From NCBI GenBank assembly GCA_945862315.1, contig CAMAXW010000001.1:1-64000 (forward strand): DNA of 64,000 nt. The letters are read 5' to 3'. Position 1 is the first letter of the stretch, and each line of letters opens with the position of its first letter. The position numbers were made by a program, and so were the translations under genes. The notes under the pieces are model-generated. The model was not told the origin of the DNA. It ran no database searches and worked only from the letters and a program-made list of their open reading frames with translations. The stretch comes from Klebsiella pneumoniae (lineage in GTDB: Bacteria; Pseudomonadota; Gammaproteobacteria; Ga0077536). This document shows positions 43,329 to 52,404 of this stretch, in pieces.

Positions 43329-44041
43329 TCCATCGCGGCGAGACGCGCCGAGACCAAGCGACCCACTGCGCACAGTTGACCCGAAATGGCAGCTTGGGCT
43401 GCCTGCGCATCACCTGACACCATGGCCCGCCGAATAGCGAGGTGGGCTTGGCGCACGTGCTGGCCGAAGTACAAGGATCCGAACGCCACCTTGATAAAAA
43501 AATCACTGCGGTCCCACATACCTGCCGCCACCGCACACGCCAGCGGCGCGCGTGCCAGTTCGTGAATCATGGTGTGAAATTCCAAATTTGCGCGCCGATA
43601 CCGCGGATCCCGCGCTGCCGGCGGCCCAGCGGTTTTTAGTTCGAGGTCTATGCGCCGACACAGCGCCTTGAAAGCCGGCAAATCGGCGGTCGTGCGGCGC
43701 GCTGCTGCCAAGCCCGTGACACACCCTTCCACCGCAGCAAACAGCTCAAAAAAATCCTGCACCTCTGCCGCATTCGGGCGCGCCACCCGACAACCCACTT
43801 GCGGCGTGATTTCGACAAAGCCTTCCGTATCGAGGCGCTTGAGCGCCTCCATGACTGGCACGCGACTGCATTGCAGTTGAGTGGAGATATCCATCACCGA
43901 AAGCCAGTCGCCGGGTTTTAGATCGCCCTCCAGTAGTTGCTGCAGGAGGTGGGTATAGGCGCCCTGCGCCAGCGGCGCGGTGCCGGCAGCGAGGCGCCGC
44001 GAGGGGCGTACAGTGAAGCGAGTAGCAGTCGCGGCAGGCAT
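43313..44041 (-). CDS. GntR-family (FCD-type) transcriptional regulator
   Basis: 242 residues. The winged helix covers about 25-90 (LKPGDWLSVMDISTQLQCSR, VPVMEALKRLDTEGFVEITP), and the C-terminal all-helical FCD domain about 95-225, with ANLEFHTMIHELARAP as the metal/ligand helix. FCD proteins respond to organic acids or acyl-CoAs. It is divergent from the meta-cleavage operon and very probably controls it. A TTAGT-N6-ACTAA repeat lies between the two. Confidence 0.9.
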   Translation of the reverse strand: MPAATATRFTVRPSRRLAAGTAPLAQGAYTHLLQQLLEGDLKPGDWLSVMDISTQLQCSRVPVMEALKRLDTEGFVEITPQVGCRVARPNAAEVQDFFELFAAVEGCVTGLAAARRTTADLPAFKALCRRIDLELKTAGPPAARDPRYRRANLEFHTMIHELARAPLACAVAAGMWDRSDFFIKVAFGSLYFGQHVRQAHLAIRRAMVSGDAQAAQAAISGQLCAVGRLVSARLAAMDQTPD

Positions 44042-44079
44042 GGGTCGTTCCTCAGCTTGCGGCCCCGGGGGCCAAAGAT

Positions 44080-44095
44080 TTAGTCTACATACTAA
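44080..44095. promoter_or_regulatory. Inverted repeat, candidate GntR operator
   Basis: TTAGT (44080-44084) and ACTAA (44091-44095) form a perfect inverted repeat with a 6-base centre, in an AT-rich stretch between the divergent GntR and LLM genes. FadR-subfamily sites often have a TNGT...ACNA core, which fits TAGT and ACTA. It is 48 bases upstream of the LLM start. Confidence 0.55.
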
Positions 44096-44142
44096 TATAT
44101 CAATGCTGGCCCAGCACGGGCCAGAAAACAGGAAGTTTCGTC

Positions 44143-45414
44143 ATGAAAATACGCTTGGGTTCGTTTTTATTGCCGAGCGCCGGGGCGACGCCGGCGCAGT
44201 TTGAACAAGGGTATGCGGGTCAAAACCCTAACTACTACCAGCGTGGTCTGAAAGACTGCGCACGCCTTTTACGCCAACTAGACGAACTGGGTTTCGATTT
44301 TGTCGCGTTCTCTGAACATCACTTTCATTTAGAAGGTTTAGAGATCTCCAATAACCCAGTGCTGCTCGGAACTTGGGCGGCCATGCAGACTGAAAAACTC
44401 CGCATTGGGCAGATGGGCAACGTGCTCCCGGCACGCAATCCGCTGCTGTTGGCCGAAGACCTCGCCATGCTGGATCATTTTTCGGGTGGCCGGATGATGG
44501 CCGGCTTCGCGCGGGGCTATCAGGCTCGGCATGTCGCCACCATCGGCCAAAAAATGAACGCGCATTCCACCGCCCCGAACGACCCCAATTTTGCCGATCA
44601 CGACCGTCTTAACCGCGAACTATTCACTGAACACTACGAGATCATCCGCAAAGCGTGGTCGCAGCGTTTGTTCCGACATGAGGGCAAACACTGGACGCTG
44701 CCGCCGCCAGGTATCGGTTGGAATCACCCAGCCACCCGCGCGCTCGCACCCGGCATGGTGGATGAAAACGGCCAGTTAGTGCAGATCGGCATCGCGCCAA
44801 CCACCTTGCAAGACCCCGCAACGATCGAAGTGTATATCCCCTTCACCATGAGCCCCGCCACCATTGAATGGTCGGCAAAAGAAGGCGTCATTCCGGTCAT
44901 TTTTTCGCCCATCGAGGCCACCGCCAAAGGCTGTCTCGACCTCTATCACCAATCCGCCCTAGCCGCCGGTCGCGACCTTGCGTGGGGTGCTGGCGTGGGC
45001 CACTTTCGAGAAATTGTCGTGGCAGACACGGAAAACGAGGCCATTGCCTGCATGGAGCGTGGACTGGGCTATATCTGGACCCGCTGGCATGACTGGTTTG
45101 GGTTTAACGAGGCGCTGCGCTACCCGGGCGAACAAGGCGCTATTCCCAACACCCCAGCCGCAGTACGCGAGCGCGGTTATTCGCTGTGCGGCACCGTCGA
45201 CACGGTGGCTCGCAAACTAGAACACATGATCACCACGCTCAAGACCGACCTCATCGTGCCGTGGATTTCGGCGGGCCCCGCCCCTATCGATGCGCTGTTA
45301 CGCAGTAACGAACTCCTCGTAGAGAAAGTGCTACCGCTGATCGGCGTGAGCCTCACCCGCTTTGCCCCGACACTGCGTCAGGAGTTTGTGGGTGAGGGCT
45401 GGCGCCCTAGCTAA
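44143..45414 (+). CDS. LLM-class flavin monooxygenase, first gene of the meta-cleavage operon
   Basis: 423-residue luciferase-like TIM barrel: LRQLDELGFDFVAFSEHHFH, RIGQMGNVLPARNPLLLAED and DHFSGGRMMAGFARGYQARH. CAGGAAG precedes the ATG. It is longer than most bacterial-luciferase-like proteins, with an insert around residues 185-240. As the first gene under the GntR regulator it may catalyse an early hydroxylation of the same substrate. No flavin reductase gene is found in the operon. Confidence 0.9.
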   Translation: MKIRLGSFLLPSAGATPAQFEQGYAGQNPNYYQRGLKDCARLLRQLDELGFDFVAFSEHHFHLEGLEISNNPVLLGTWAAMQTEKLRIGQMGNVLPARNPLLLAEDLAMLDHFSGGRMMAGFARGYQARHVATIGQKMNAHSTAPNDPNFADHDRLNRELFTEHYEIIRKAWSQRLFRHEGKHWTLPPPGIGWNHPATRALAPGMVDENGQLVQIGIAPTTLQDPATIEVYIPFTMSPATIEWSAKEGVIPVIFSPIEATAKGCLDLYHQSALAAGRDLAWGAGVGHFREIVVADTENEAIACMERGLGYIWTRWHDWFGFNEALRYPGEQGAIPNTPAAVRERGYSLCGTVDTVARKLEHMITTLKTDLIVPWISAGPAPIDALLRSNELLVEKVLPLIGVSLTRFAPTLRQEFVGEGWRPS

Positions 45415-45477
45415 TACGGGTTCACGAAGCCGGGCCACTCGACATCCCCCTTTTTTTTAATCACAGGAATTATCACG

Positions 45478-46929
45478 ATGGCAGTCCGTACGGGACAACA
45501 ATTTATAGCCGGGCTGCGCGATGGGCGCGAAGTTTGGTACAACGGTGAGCGTGTTAACGATGTGACCTGCTTCCCGCAGTTTGCCGCCTCGGTAGCGTCA
45601 CTCGCCAATCTCTACGACTTACAACACGACGAGCGCTATCGCGACACGCTCACCGTGGAGAGCGCAGAGTTTGGCGAGCGCATTGGCCGCGCCTTTGAAA
45701 TGCCGCGCACGCACGAGCAGCTCCAGCTAAAACGCGAGGCATACACCATTTTGGCGCGTTCGACGTGCGGCATGATGGGTCGCAGCCCGGACTTTCTAAA
45801 CGTGATGCTGGCGGCGCTGGCCGCCAAGCGGAGTTTCTTTGCGGAGTTGTCTAGCGAGCGTGCCGACGCCATCGTGAACTACTACCAATTTGTGGCACGT
45901 AACGATTTGTTCCTCACGCATGCGCTGCTCGATCCGCAACTGGATAAAAGCAAGCTGCGCCATGAGCAAAGCGATCCCGCCATCTGCTTACGGGTGATCG
46001 ATCGCACCGCCGAGGGCCTGATCGTGCATGGCATCAAGCGCATCGCGACCGCCGCACCTTACGCCGACGAAATTTTGGTATGGCCGTTTCCGCCGAGCTT
46101 CCAAGCGGGCGAGGAAGCGCACGCCAATGTGTTTGCAATCCCCATGAACACGCCGGGCCTGAAGGTACTGTGCCGCCCCTCCTTCGCCAATCCCGGCGCC
46201 CGTCATGACCACCCGCTGTCTTCACAGTTCGATGAAATGGACGCCACGGTGATCTTTGATCACGTGCTAGTGCCCTGGGATCGGGTGTTCCTGCACGAGA
46301 ACATCGTGCTGCTCAATCGCATGTATCGGGAAACCCGCATGCGCGAATTAACCGCCCATCAAACCAACACGCGCTTAGAAGTAAAACTCGGCTTCGTCTA
46401 CGCCGTACTGGTGCGGATGGCAGAAGCAGCGGGCGTGGTCGCACGGCCAGAGATCATGGAATTATTGGGCGAGGCGGTGGCCTGTGTGGAGGTGGTTCGA
46501 AGCACCACACGCTCGGCCGAACAACAGGCCAGCGTGGATGGGGAAAACGGCCTGCTGTACCCAGACTTGTTCGCGCTGCAGGCGGGTCGCGCCTTGGGTC
46601 CAGTGTTTTACCCCAAACTGATCGGCATGCTGCGCCGCTTGGGCGGCGGCGGTCTCATTCAACTGCCCGTGAGCTTGTCGGAGTTTAACGCGCCCATTAG
46701 CGCGGACCTCGAACGTTCCCTGCGCGGTTCGGGCATCGATGGCCAAGACAAGGCGCAGCTTTTTAAGCTGGCGTGGGATCTGTGTGGTACCGAGTTCGGG
46801 GCGCGACATGAACTCTACGAAATGAACTACGCCGGCGAACGCGGCGCACTACTGGCCGGCGTGCAGCGCGAATACGGCCGCAAGCAGTACTATCTAGACC
46901 ACCTCGATCACTTCATGGAGAGTTTATGA
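45478..46929 (+). CDS. HpaB-like FADH2-dependent phenol hydroxylase
   Basis: 483 residues with the acyl-CoA-dehydrogenase-like fold of 4-hydroxyphenylacetate 3-monooxygenase: the N-terminal FIAGLRDGREVWYNGERVND, then FDHVLVPWDRVFLHE and AHQTNTRLEVKLGFVYAV. Such enzymes add a hydroxyl group next to a phenolic one using FADH2 from a separate reductase. The product, a catechol, would feed the extradiol dioxygenase two genes downstream. The stop overlaps the next start by 4 bases. Confidence 0.93.
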   Translation: MAVRTGQQFIAGLRDGREVWYNGERVNDVTCFPQFAASVASLANLYDLQHDERYRDTLTVESAEFGERIGRAFEMPRTHEQLQLKREAYTILARSTCGMMGRSPDFLNVMLAALAAKRSFFAELSSERADAIVNYYQFVARNDLFLTHALLDPQLDKSKLRHEQSDPAICLRVIDRTAEGLIVHGIKRIATAAPYADEILVWPFPPSFQAGEEAHANVFAIPMNTPGLKVLCRPSFANPGARHDHPLSSQFDEMDATVIFDHVLVPWDRVFLHENIVLLNRMYRETRMRELTAHQTNTRLEVKLGFVYAVLVRMAEAAGVVARPEIMELLGEAVACVEVVRSTTRSAEQQASVDGENGLLYPDLFALQAGRALGPVFYPKLIGMLRRLGGGGLIQLPVSLSEFNAPISADLERSLRGSGIDGQDKAQLFKLAWDLCGTEFGARHELYEMNYAGERGALLAGVQREYGRKQYYLDHLDHFMESL

Positions 46930-47798
46930 GCGAGCACCAGCATCAGAGCTTTTGGGGTGATTTGCGCAACGGCGCATTCGAGCAAGGCTATCTCATGGCC
47001 GACGGGATCCGCACCCGCTACGTGCATGCCGGTACGCGCGGCGCACCGGTGCTCATTTTACTGCACGGCACCGGCGGCCACGCCGAGGCCTACAGCCGTA
47101 ATTTGTTGGCCCACAGCGAGCATTTTGATACCTACGCCATCGACATGGTGGGGCATGGTTACTCAGACAAGCCCAATCAGCCTTACGAAATAGCGGTGTA
47201 CGTTGAGCATCTGCGTGCCGTCCTCGACACCCTCGGTTGCGCCACCGCGCATATTTCCGGGGAGTCACTCGGGGGTTGGGTGGCTGCGCGCTTTGCACTC
47301 AAATATCCCGCCCGCTTGGGGCGTCTGGTGCTCAACACCACTGGCGGTGCCACGCTAGATGCCGCGGTCATGGAGAAAATCAAAACCCTCACGATGGCCG
47401 CCGTGGACAACCCCACTTGGGAGACCGTGCGCGCCCGCTTGGAGTGGTTGATGGCCGATCCCGCTAGCGTCACCGACGACCTCGTGGCGTGCCGCCAAGC
47501 GGTGTATCGAGCGCCGGGAATGCGCGCGGCGATGCCCCAAATACTCTGCCTGCAAGAACCGGAAATCCGCCTGCGCAACAATCTGACCGACGCCGAATGG
47601 GCGGCTATTCGTGCGCCTACCCTGGTGCTGTGGACCGACAAAGATCCCACCGCAGCAGTCACCGTGGGCGAAAAAATCGCCAGCCTGATTCCCAAGGCGC
47701 AATTCGTGTGCATGCCACGTTGCGGTCACTGGCCGCAGTTCGAGGACGCGCCCACTTTCAACCGCATCCACCTGCAGTTTCTGCGAGACCTCGCATGA
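46926..47798 (+). CDS. Meta-cleavage C-C hydrolase (MhpC/HsaD-like)
   Basis: 290 residues. The oxyanion motif is LLHGTGGHAEAYSRN, the nucleophile elbow HISGESLGGWVA, the acid in LWTDKDPTAAV and the histidine in RCGHWPQFED. Family members usually read GNSMGG or GNSFGG; the glutamate before serine here is unusual for MhpC. It should hydrolyse the ring-fission product made by the dioxygenase. It overlaps both flanking genes by 4 bases. Confidence 0.88.
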   Translation: MSEHQHQSFWGDLRNGAFEQGYLMADGIRTRYVHAGTRGAPVLILLHGTGGHAEAYSRNLLAHSEHFDTYAIDMVGHGYSDKPNQPYEIAVYVEHLRAVLDTLGCATAHISGESLGGWVAARFALKYPARLGRLVLNTTGGATLDAAVMEKIKTLTMAAVDNPTWETVRARLEWLMADPASVTDDLVACRQAVYRAPGMRAAMPQILCLQEPEIRLRNNLTDAEWAAIRAPTLVLWTDKDPTAAVTVGEKIASLIPKAQFVCMPRCGHWPQFEDAPTFNRIHLQFLRDLA

Positions 47799-48739
47799 GC
47801 GTGCTGGCGGTCTGCGCCTCGCACACCCCGCTGAAAGACTATTACGCGCCGCCAGCACCGGTGCAAACGGAAATCGATGGGTGCTTCGAGCGCGTCCGCC
47901 AGCAAGTTGCAGACTTCGCACCCGAAGTCATCCTCATCTTTGGCCCCGACCACTACAACGGATTTTTCTATCGCCTGATGCCCGCTTTCTGCATCGGCGC
48001 CGTGACCGAATCCATCGGTGACTGGAACACCCCCCAAGGGCCACTGCCTGGGGATCCTGCGCTCGCCGAAGCGGCGGTGGCGCATGCACATCGCAGCGGG
48101 GTGGACGTGGCCATCTCCCACCAGATGGAGGTCGACCACGGTCTAACCCAAACCCTACAACTCATCCACCCGTGGGAGACACTGCCCAAGGTCTTGCCGG
48201 TGTTTATCAACTGCGTGGCGGCACCGCGCCCGCCGTTAGCGCGGGTTGTGGCGCTAGGGCGCGCATTGGGTGAATTTGCGGCCGGTCTGGGTCAGCGCGT
48301 TCTGATTGTCGGATCGGGTGGGATTTCTCACGATCCGCCGGTGCCCTTACTGGCCGGTGCGGCGCCGGCGGTGCGCGAACGACTGATCGCCGGGGGTGCT
48401 TTGTCACCCGAGGCGCGACTGGCACGACAGGCGCGGGTCATCGACGAAGGGCGCCTGCAGGCTAGCGGTGAAAGCGAGAACGTGCCGCTGAACCCGGTGT
48501 GGGATCGCGCGTTCCTCGCAGCCTTAGAGGCCCAAGATTTCGCCGCATTGAGCGCTTATACCGATGCGGATATTTCGCGCGATGGCGGGCGCGGCGGCCA
48601 CGAAATACGCTGCTGGGTGGCGGTCGCCGCAGCGATGGCGGCACTCGGCGCCCCGCCGCCGCGAGTCGAGCTATATCACGCCATTCCGGCCTGGGTGGCA
48701 GGCTTTGCGGTACTCACCCAAGGTCCGGTCGGCACCTGA
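47795..48739 (+). CDS. MhpB-like type II extradiol dioxygenase (LigB family)
   Basis: 314 residues, very similar in pattern to 2,3-dihydroxyphenylpropionate 1,2-dioxygenase MhpB: FGPDHYNGFFYRLMPAFCIG, the catalytic DH pair in EVDHGLTQT and the second histidine in GSGGISHDPPVP. It opens catechol rings between a hydroxylated and a substituted carbon using Fe(II). The ATG overlaps the hydrolase stop; the frame is open upstream inside that gene but not as this protein. It completes the hydroxylase-dioxygenase-hydrolase trio. Confidence 0.94.
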   Translation: MSVLAVCASHTPLKDYYAPPAPVQTEIDGCFERVRQQVADFAPEVILIFGPDHYNGFFYRLMPAFCIGAVTESIGDWNTPQGPLPGDPALAEAAVAHAHRSGVDVAISHQMEVDHGLTQTLQLIHPWETLPKVLPVFINCVAAPRPPLARVVALGRALGEFAAGLGQRVLIVGSGGISHDPPVPLLAGAAPAVRERLIAGGALSPEARLARQARVIDEGRLQASGESENVPLNPVWDRAFLAALEAQDFAALSAYTDADISRDGGRGGHEIRCWVAVAAAMAALGAPPPRVELYHAIPAWVAGFAVLTQGPVGT

Positions 48740-48955
48740 ACACAACGGGCGTAGATGGCCCCGCAGCGCGCAGCGTGCTGAACAAACCCAAACTTGCGCA
48801 ACCGGCGCAGGTGATGGCACCACACGTCGCGGTTGGCGCGACATTTTAGCGGGCACGCCGCCGGCTGGCCCTGCAGGGCTCGCCTCGCGAGCCACCAGAA
48901 AGGCGCTTCATCGGCTGCTATAGTTGGGACGTCATCACACCCGGAGCATTGCTCA
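48740..48955. other. Intergenic region before the thiolase gene
   Basis: 216 bases. A short inverted repeat GGCTCG/CGAGCC occurs near 48877-48893. No gene is supported. A separate promoter for the thiolase gene may lie here. Confidence 0.45.
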
Positions 48956-50161
48956 ATGTTGCAGGCGGCCATCCCTTACGGTGCCTACTGGTGCACCCCT
49001 TTCGCCCGCTGGCAAGGTAGTTTCTCGCTACTTCACAGCCTGCGCTTTGCCGCTAGTGTTGCGCGCAACGCCTTGGCCGCCCGCGGCATTTCGCCCACAG
49101 TTTTTGATGCTGGCGTGCTCGGCTTGACCGTGCCGCAGCGTGGTAGCTTCTATGGTTTGCCGTGGCTGGCGGGGGAACTGGGCGCGCCGCAAATTGGAGG
49201 CCCCACCATCATGCAGGCCTGCGCGACTAGCGCACGCGTCATTACCCACGCGGCGCAAGAGATAGCCAGCGGCCAAACCCACTGCGTGTTGGCTATCACC
49301 GCTGACCGGGTCTCCAACGGCCCGCATATTTATTATCCCAACCCACGCGGCCTCGGCGGTACGGGCGAAACGGAAGACTGGGTTTTAGCCAATTTTGAAC
49401 GCGACCCGTTTGCCGATTGCAGCATGGTCGCCACGGCCGAAAACTGCGCCAAACGTTGGGGAATTTCCACGCAAGAGCAACACGCGCTGGTGCTGCAGCG
49501 CTACGCCCAGTACCAGATGGCGCTGGCGCCACAGGCGAATGGCGAGACCTTTCAACACCGTTACATGACGTTGCCCTTCGCGGTGCCCGATGCTCAATTT
49601 CGCAAAACAGTGGCTACCCTAGCCTCTGACGAAGGCATACACCCCACCACCGCAGAGGGCCTCGCCGGCTTACGCACCGTGGTCGCAAACGGGACGGTTA
49701 CCTACGGGGGACAAACGCACCCCGCCGACGGCAACGCTGGCATGGTGATCACAAGCCCAGAGCGCGCTGGCGAATTAAGCCGCGATCCCGCCGTGAAAAT
49801 TCGTCTCCATGCCAGCGCGCAAGCCCGCGCCGAACCCGCCATGATGCCAGCCGCACCGATCGCCGCAGCACGCCGTGCGCTCGCGGCGGCTGGCATCGGC
49901 ATCGCTGACGTGGCGGCGATCAAATCCCATAACCCTTTTGCGGTGAACGACTTAATCTTTGCCCGCGAAACAGGCGCGAACTTGGCGCAAATGAACAACT
50001 ACGGCTGCTCCCTGATCTGGGGTCATCCGCAGGCGCCTACGGGCATGCGCGCCATCATTGAACTCATCGAAGAACTGGTCTTGCGCGGGGGCGGCTGGGG
50101 GCTCTTTCATGGCTGCGCGGCCGGCGATACGGCGATGGCATTAGTCATCAAAGTGGGTTAA
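48956..50161 (+). CDS. Thiolase-family acyltransferase
   Basis: 401 residues. The nucleophile cysteine is in IMQACATSARVI, and the histidine in KSHNPFAVND. The usual GHPxGxTG segment reads WGHPQAPTGMR. The C-terminal cysteine loop reads HGCAAGDTAMALVI in place of the common C-x-G-x-G-xG, so the second catalytic cysteine is kept with altered flanks. The start ATG 48956 has GGAG upstream. It would cleave 3-ketoacyl-CoA formed late in the pathway. It is followed by the amidohydrolase gene. Confidence 0.87.
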   Translation: MLQAAIPYGAYWCTPFARWQGSFSLLHSLRFAASVARNALAARGISPTVFDAGVLGLTVPQRGSFYGLPWLAGELGAPQIGGPTIMQACATSARVITHAAQEIASGQTHCVLAITADRVSNGPHIYYPNPRGLGGTGETEDWVLANFERDPFADCSMVATAENCAKRWGISTQEQHALVLQRYAQYQMALAPQANGETFQHRYMTLPFAVPDAQFRKTVATLASDEGIHPTTAEGLAGLRTVVANGTVTYGGQTHPADGNAGMVITSPERAGELSRDPAVKIRLHASAQARAEPAMMPAAPIAAARRALAAAGIGIADVAAIKSHNPFAVNDLIFARETGANLAQMNNYGCSLIWGHPQAPTGMRAIIELIEELVLRGGGWGLFHGCAAGDTAMALVIKVG

Positions 50162-50229
50162 TGCTGCCAATAGGCTACCGGCCGGGGTCGGCCTATGATG
50201 TGGCATCAAATCAGCACGAGGTACGCGCC

Positions 50230-51912
50230 ATGGCTTTTGACCTTCTCATTCGGAACGGTACTGTGGTGGATGGTACCGGCGCGCCAAGTTTCCATGGCGA
50301 TATCGCCGTCAGCGACGGGAAAATTGTCGAGATTGGCAAAATTTCGGGGACCGCCAAGCGTACTATCGACGCCAGCGACCTCATCGTGGCACCGGGGTTT
50401 GTCGACCCCCACACCCACTACGACGCGCAAATTTGCTGGGATTCCCTCACCACACCCTCCTGCTGGCACGGCGTGACATCCCTGGTGATGGGCAATTGCG
50501 GTGTGGGCTTAGCACCTTGCCGGCCCGAAACACGCGCCATCGCCGCCTGGGACTTGGTGAACGTAGAAGCCATTCCCTTCGATGTACTCAACGCGGGGGT
50601 GACTTGGGATTGGGAAACCTTTCCGGAATACATGGACGCCGCCGCACGCCGCGGCTCGGGATTGAATCTCGGATTTCTGGCCGCGCTAACCCCGTTCCGC
50701 CATTACGTGTTGGGCGAAGAATCCATGGATCGCGCGGCCACCGACGCCGAAACCCAACACATCGCCACCCTGTTACGCGAAGCCATGGACGCCGGCGCCA
50801 TGGGCTTTACGACCACCAATGTGGCCCAGCACATCGGCTACGAAGGCCGGCCGCTGGCTTGCCGTAAAGCCAGCACTCACGAATTGAAAACCTATGCCAA
50901 TGTGCTGCGCGATTTGGGTCGTGGTGCGATCGAGCTGGCGCTCACCAACGAAGTCTCGGTGGTCAATGACGCGGAATACGCGCTACTGGACATGCTGCTC
51001 ACGGAAAGCCAACGACCGGTAACTTGGTTAGCATTGCTCAATCGGGTGGACAATCCGGAGGCGGCGCAAAAAACCCTCCTGCGCACTGCACCGCTCACGG
51101 CCCGCGGTGGGCTGCCGCAAACCACTTGCCGGCCACTCATCGTCCAAATAGACCTGCGCAAGCCTTTCATGTTTGCCAACATGGCCTGCTGGAATCCCGT
51201 GTTTAATCGGCCCGTTGCCGAGCAAGCAAAGCTGTATCGCGACCCCATTTTCCGTGACCAGTTTCGGGAGGCGCTCAAAACGCCCGGCATCTTCACCGGC
51301 GACTGGAACCTCGCCATCATCCACGAGGTCGAGAGTCCTGCACTTACCGGGCTGTTGGGCCGAAATGTGGGTGAGATTGCGCGCGAACGCGGGCGGGATC
51401 CGGTCGACACCTTTTTGGAACTCGCGCTGGACGACAATCTCGCCATGCAGTTCACCTATGAGCTGTTTAACTCAGACGAAAGCCGAATCCCCGAACTCAT
51501 CAAGGACCCCCGCACGCTCATCGGCCTCTCCGATGGCGGCGCGCACGTGGATATGTTCTGCGACGCCGGCTACTGCACCTACTTGCTGGGCACTTGGGTG
51601 CGCGATCGCGCCGTGATGACGCTTGAGCATGCAGTAAAGCGTATTACCAGTGAGCCTGCGGCGTTGTTTGGTATTCAGCAGCGCGGTCGGATTGCGGCGG
51701 GCTTGGCCGCCGACTTCGCTATTTTTGACTTAAGCACCGTGGGGTCGCAGAAACGCGGCGTGATGCGTAACGACCTGCCGGGTGGCGGGCGGCGTTTGGT
51801 CATGCCGGCAACCGGGATGGAATACACGATCGTTAACGGCGTACCCCTGCTAGAACAAGGGCGTGACACCGGTGCACGACCGGGGCAGGTCATGCGTTCC
51901 GGCCGCGCCTAG
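50230..51912 (+). CDS. N-acyl-D-amino-acid deacylase-like amidohydrolase
   Basis: 560 residues. The amidohydrolase metal motif is PGFVDPHTHYDAQICWDSLT (Asp/His pair), the carboxylated-lysine or cysteine region SLVMGNCGVGLAPC, and the late metal ligand region GLSDGGAHVDMFCDAGY. The ends show the beta-sandwich common to the family. Members deacylate N-acyl-D-amino acids, but many homologues lie in catabolic operons with unrelated cyclic amides. ATG 50230 is used; an open upstream stretch adds no domain. Confidence 0.88.
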   Translation: MAFDLLIRNGTVVDGTGAPSFHGDIAVSDGKIVEIGKISGTAKRTIDASDLIVAPGFVDPHTHYDAQICWDSLTTPSCWHGVTSLVMGNCGVGLAPCRPETRAIAAWDLVNVEAIPFDVLNAGVTWDWETFPEYMDAAARRGSGLNLGFLAALTPFRHYVLGEESMDRAATDAETQHIATLLREAMDAGAMGFTTTNVAQHIGYEGRPLACRKASTHELKTYANVLRDLGRGAIELALTNEVSVVNDAEYALLDMLLTESQRPVTWLALLNRVDNPEAAQKTLLRTAPLTARGGLPQTTCRPLIVQIDLRKPFMFANMACWNPVFNRPVAEQAKLYRDPIFRDQFREALKTPGIFTGDWNLAIIHEVESPALTGLLGRNVGEIARERGRDPVDTFLELALDDNLAMQFTYELFNSDESRIPELIKDPRTLIGLSDGGAHVDMFCDAGYCTYLLGTWVRDRAVMTLEHAVKRITSEPAALFGIQQRGRIAAGLAADFAIFDLSTVGSQKRGVMRNDLPGGGRRLVMPATGMEYTIVNGVPLLEQGRDTGARPGQVMRSGRA

Positions 51913-51930
51913 CGGCGCTTATTGGGCAGG

Positions 51931-51953
51931 CCTTGGCGACCACCGCGCCAAGG
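51931..51953. terminator. Hairpin between convergent genes
   Basis: CCTTGGCG (51931-51938) pairs with CGCCAAGG (51946-51953), with a 7-base loop, 18 bases after the amidohydrolase stop. No T-run. Confidence 0.5.
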
Positions 51954-52023
51954 TCTGGTGACGAATCCGCCCGATCAATAGCGCGCGCCGAGCAGGCGCA
52001 GCGCTACCGTTCGGGCCGTATCT

Positions 52024-52404
52024 TTAACCGGCTTCCCGAACCTCTGTCATAAAGACCTTTTGGGCAATTACCCAACTGCCCCCGACCTTCAGCAGCGACA
52101 ATATGTCCGTGAAATACCGCGGCGGGATAGCGCATTTGAGCTTCACATGCGCCATCGTCGGGCCAATGAGATCGATGGCCAAAATGTAGTCCTCACGGCT
52201 CAAACCAGCCGCTAGCGGCGTCTGCCGACCCTGTACGGCTTCAAACCATTGCGCGCGCGGCAGCACTTTGAGTTCGCCGTCGAGCACGTGTGTGAGGGCA
52301 CAAGTGGGATGAAAAACCGCACCGAGTTTGGCGATATCCCCTTCGTATAACCCATCGAGATAAGTCTGTACCGTGCGTTGAATGGCGGCGATTTCATTGG
52401 ACAT
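52024..52404 (-). CDS. SnoaL/lumazine-binding-like NTF2-fold protein
   Basis: 126 residues: IQRTVQTYLDGLYEGDIAKL, FHPTCALTHVLDGEL, and a C-terminal KVGGSWVIAQKVFM strand. It fits the putative lumazine-binding (Lumazine_bd_2) subset of NTF2-like proteins, with no certain enzymatic residues. It may bind a small hydrophobic or flavin-like ligand. It is convergent with the amidohydrolase gene. Confidence 0.78.
   Translation of the reverse strand: MSNEIAAIQRTVQTYLDGLYEGDIAKLGAVFHPTCALTHVLDGELKVLPRAQWFEAVQGRQTPLAAGLSREDYILAIDLIGPTMAHVKLKCAIPPRYFTDILSLLKVGGSWVIAQKVFMTEVREAG

Noticed and set aside
47489-47794. Extension of the dioxygenase frame into the hydrolase gene
   Set aside because: MhpB homology starts at ATG 47795, which overlaps the hydrolase stop; the extension is hydrolase DNA in another frame.
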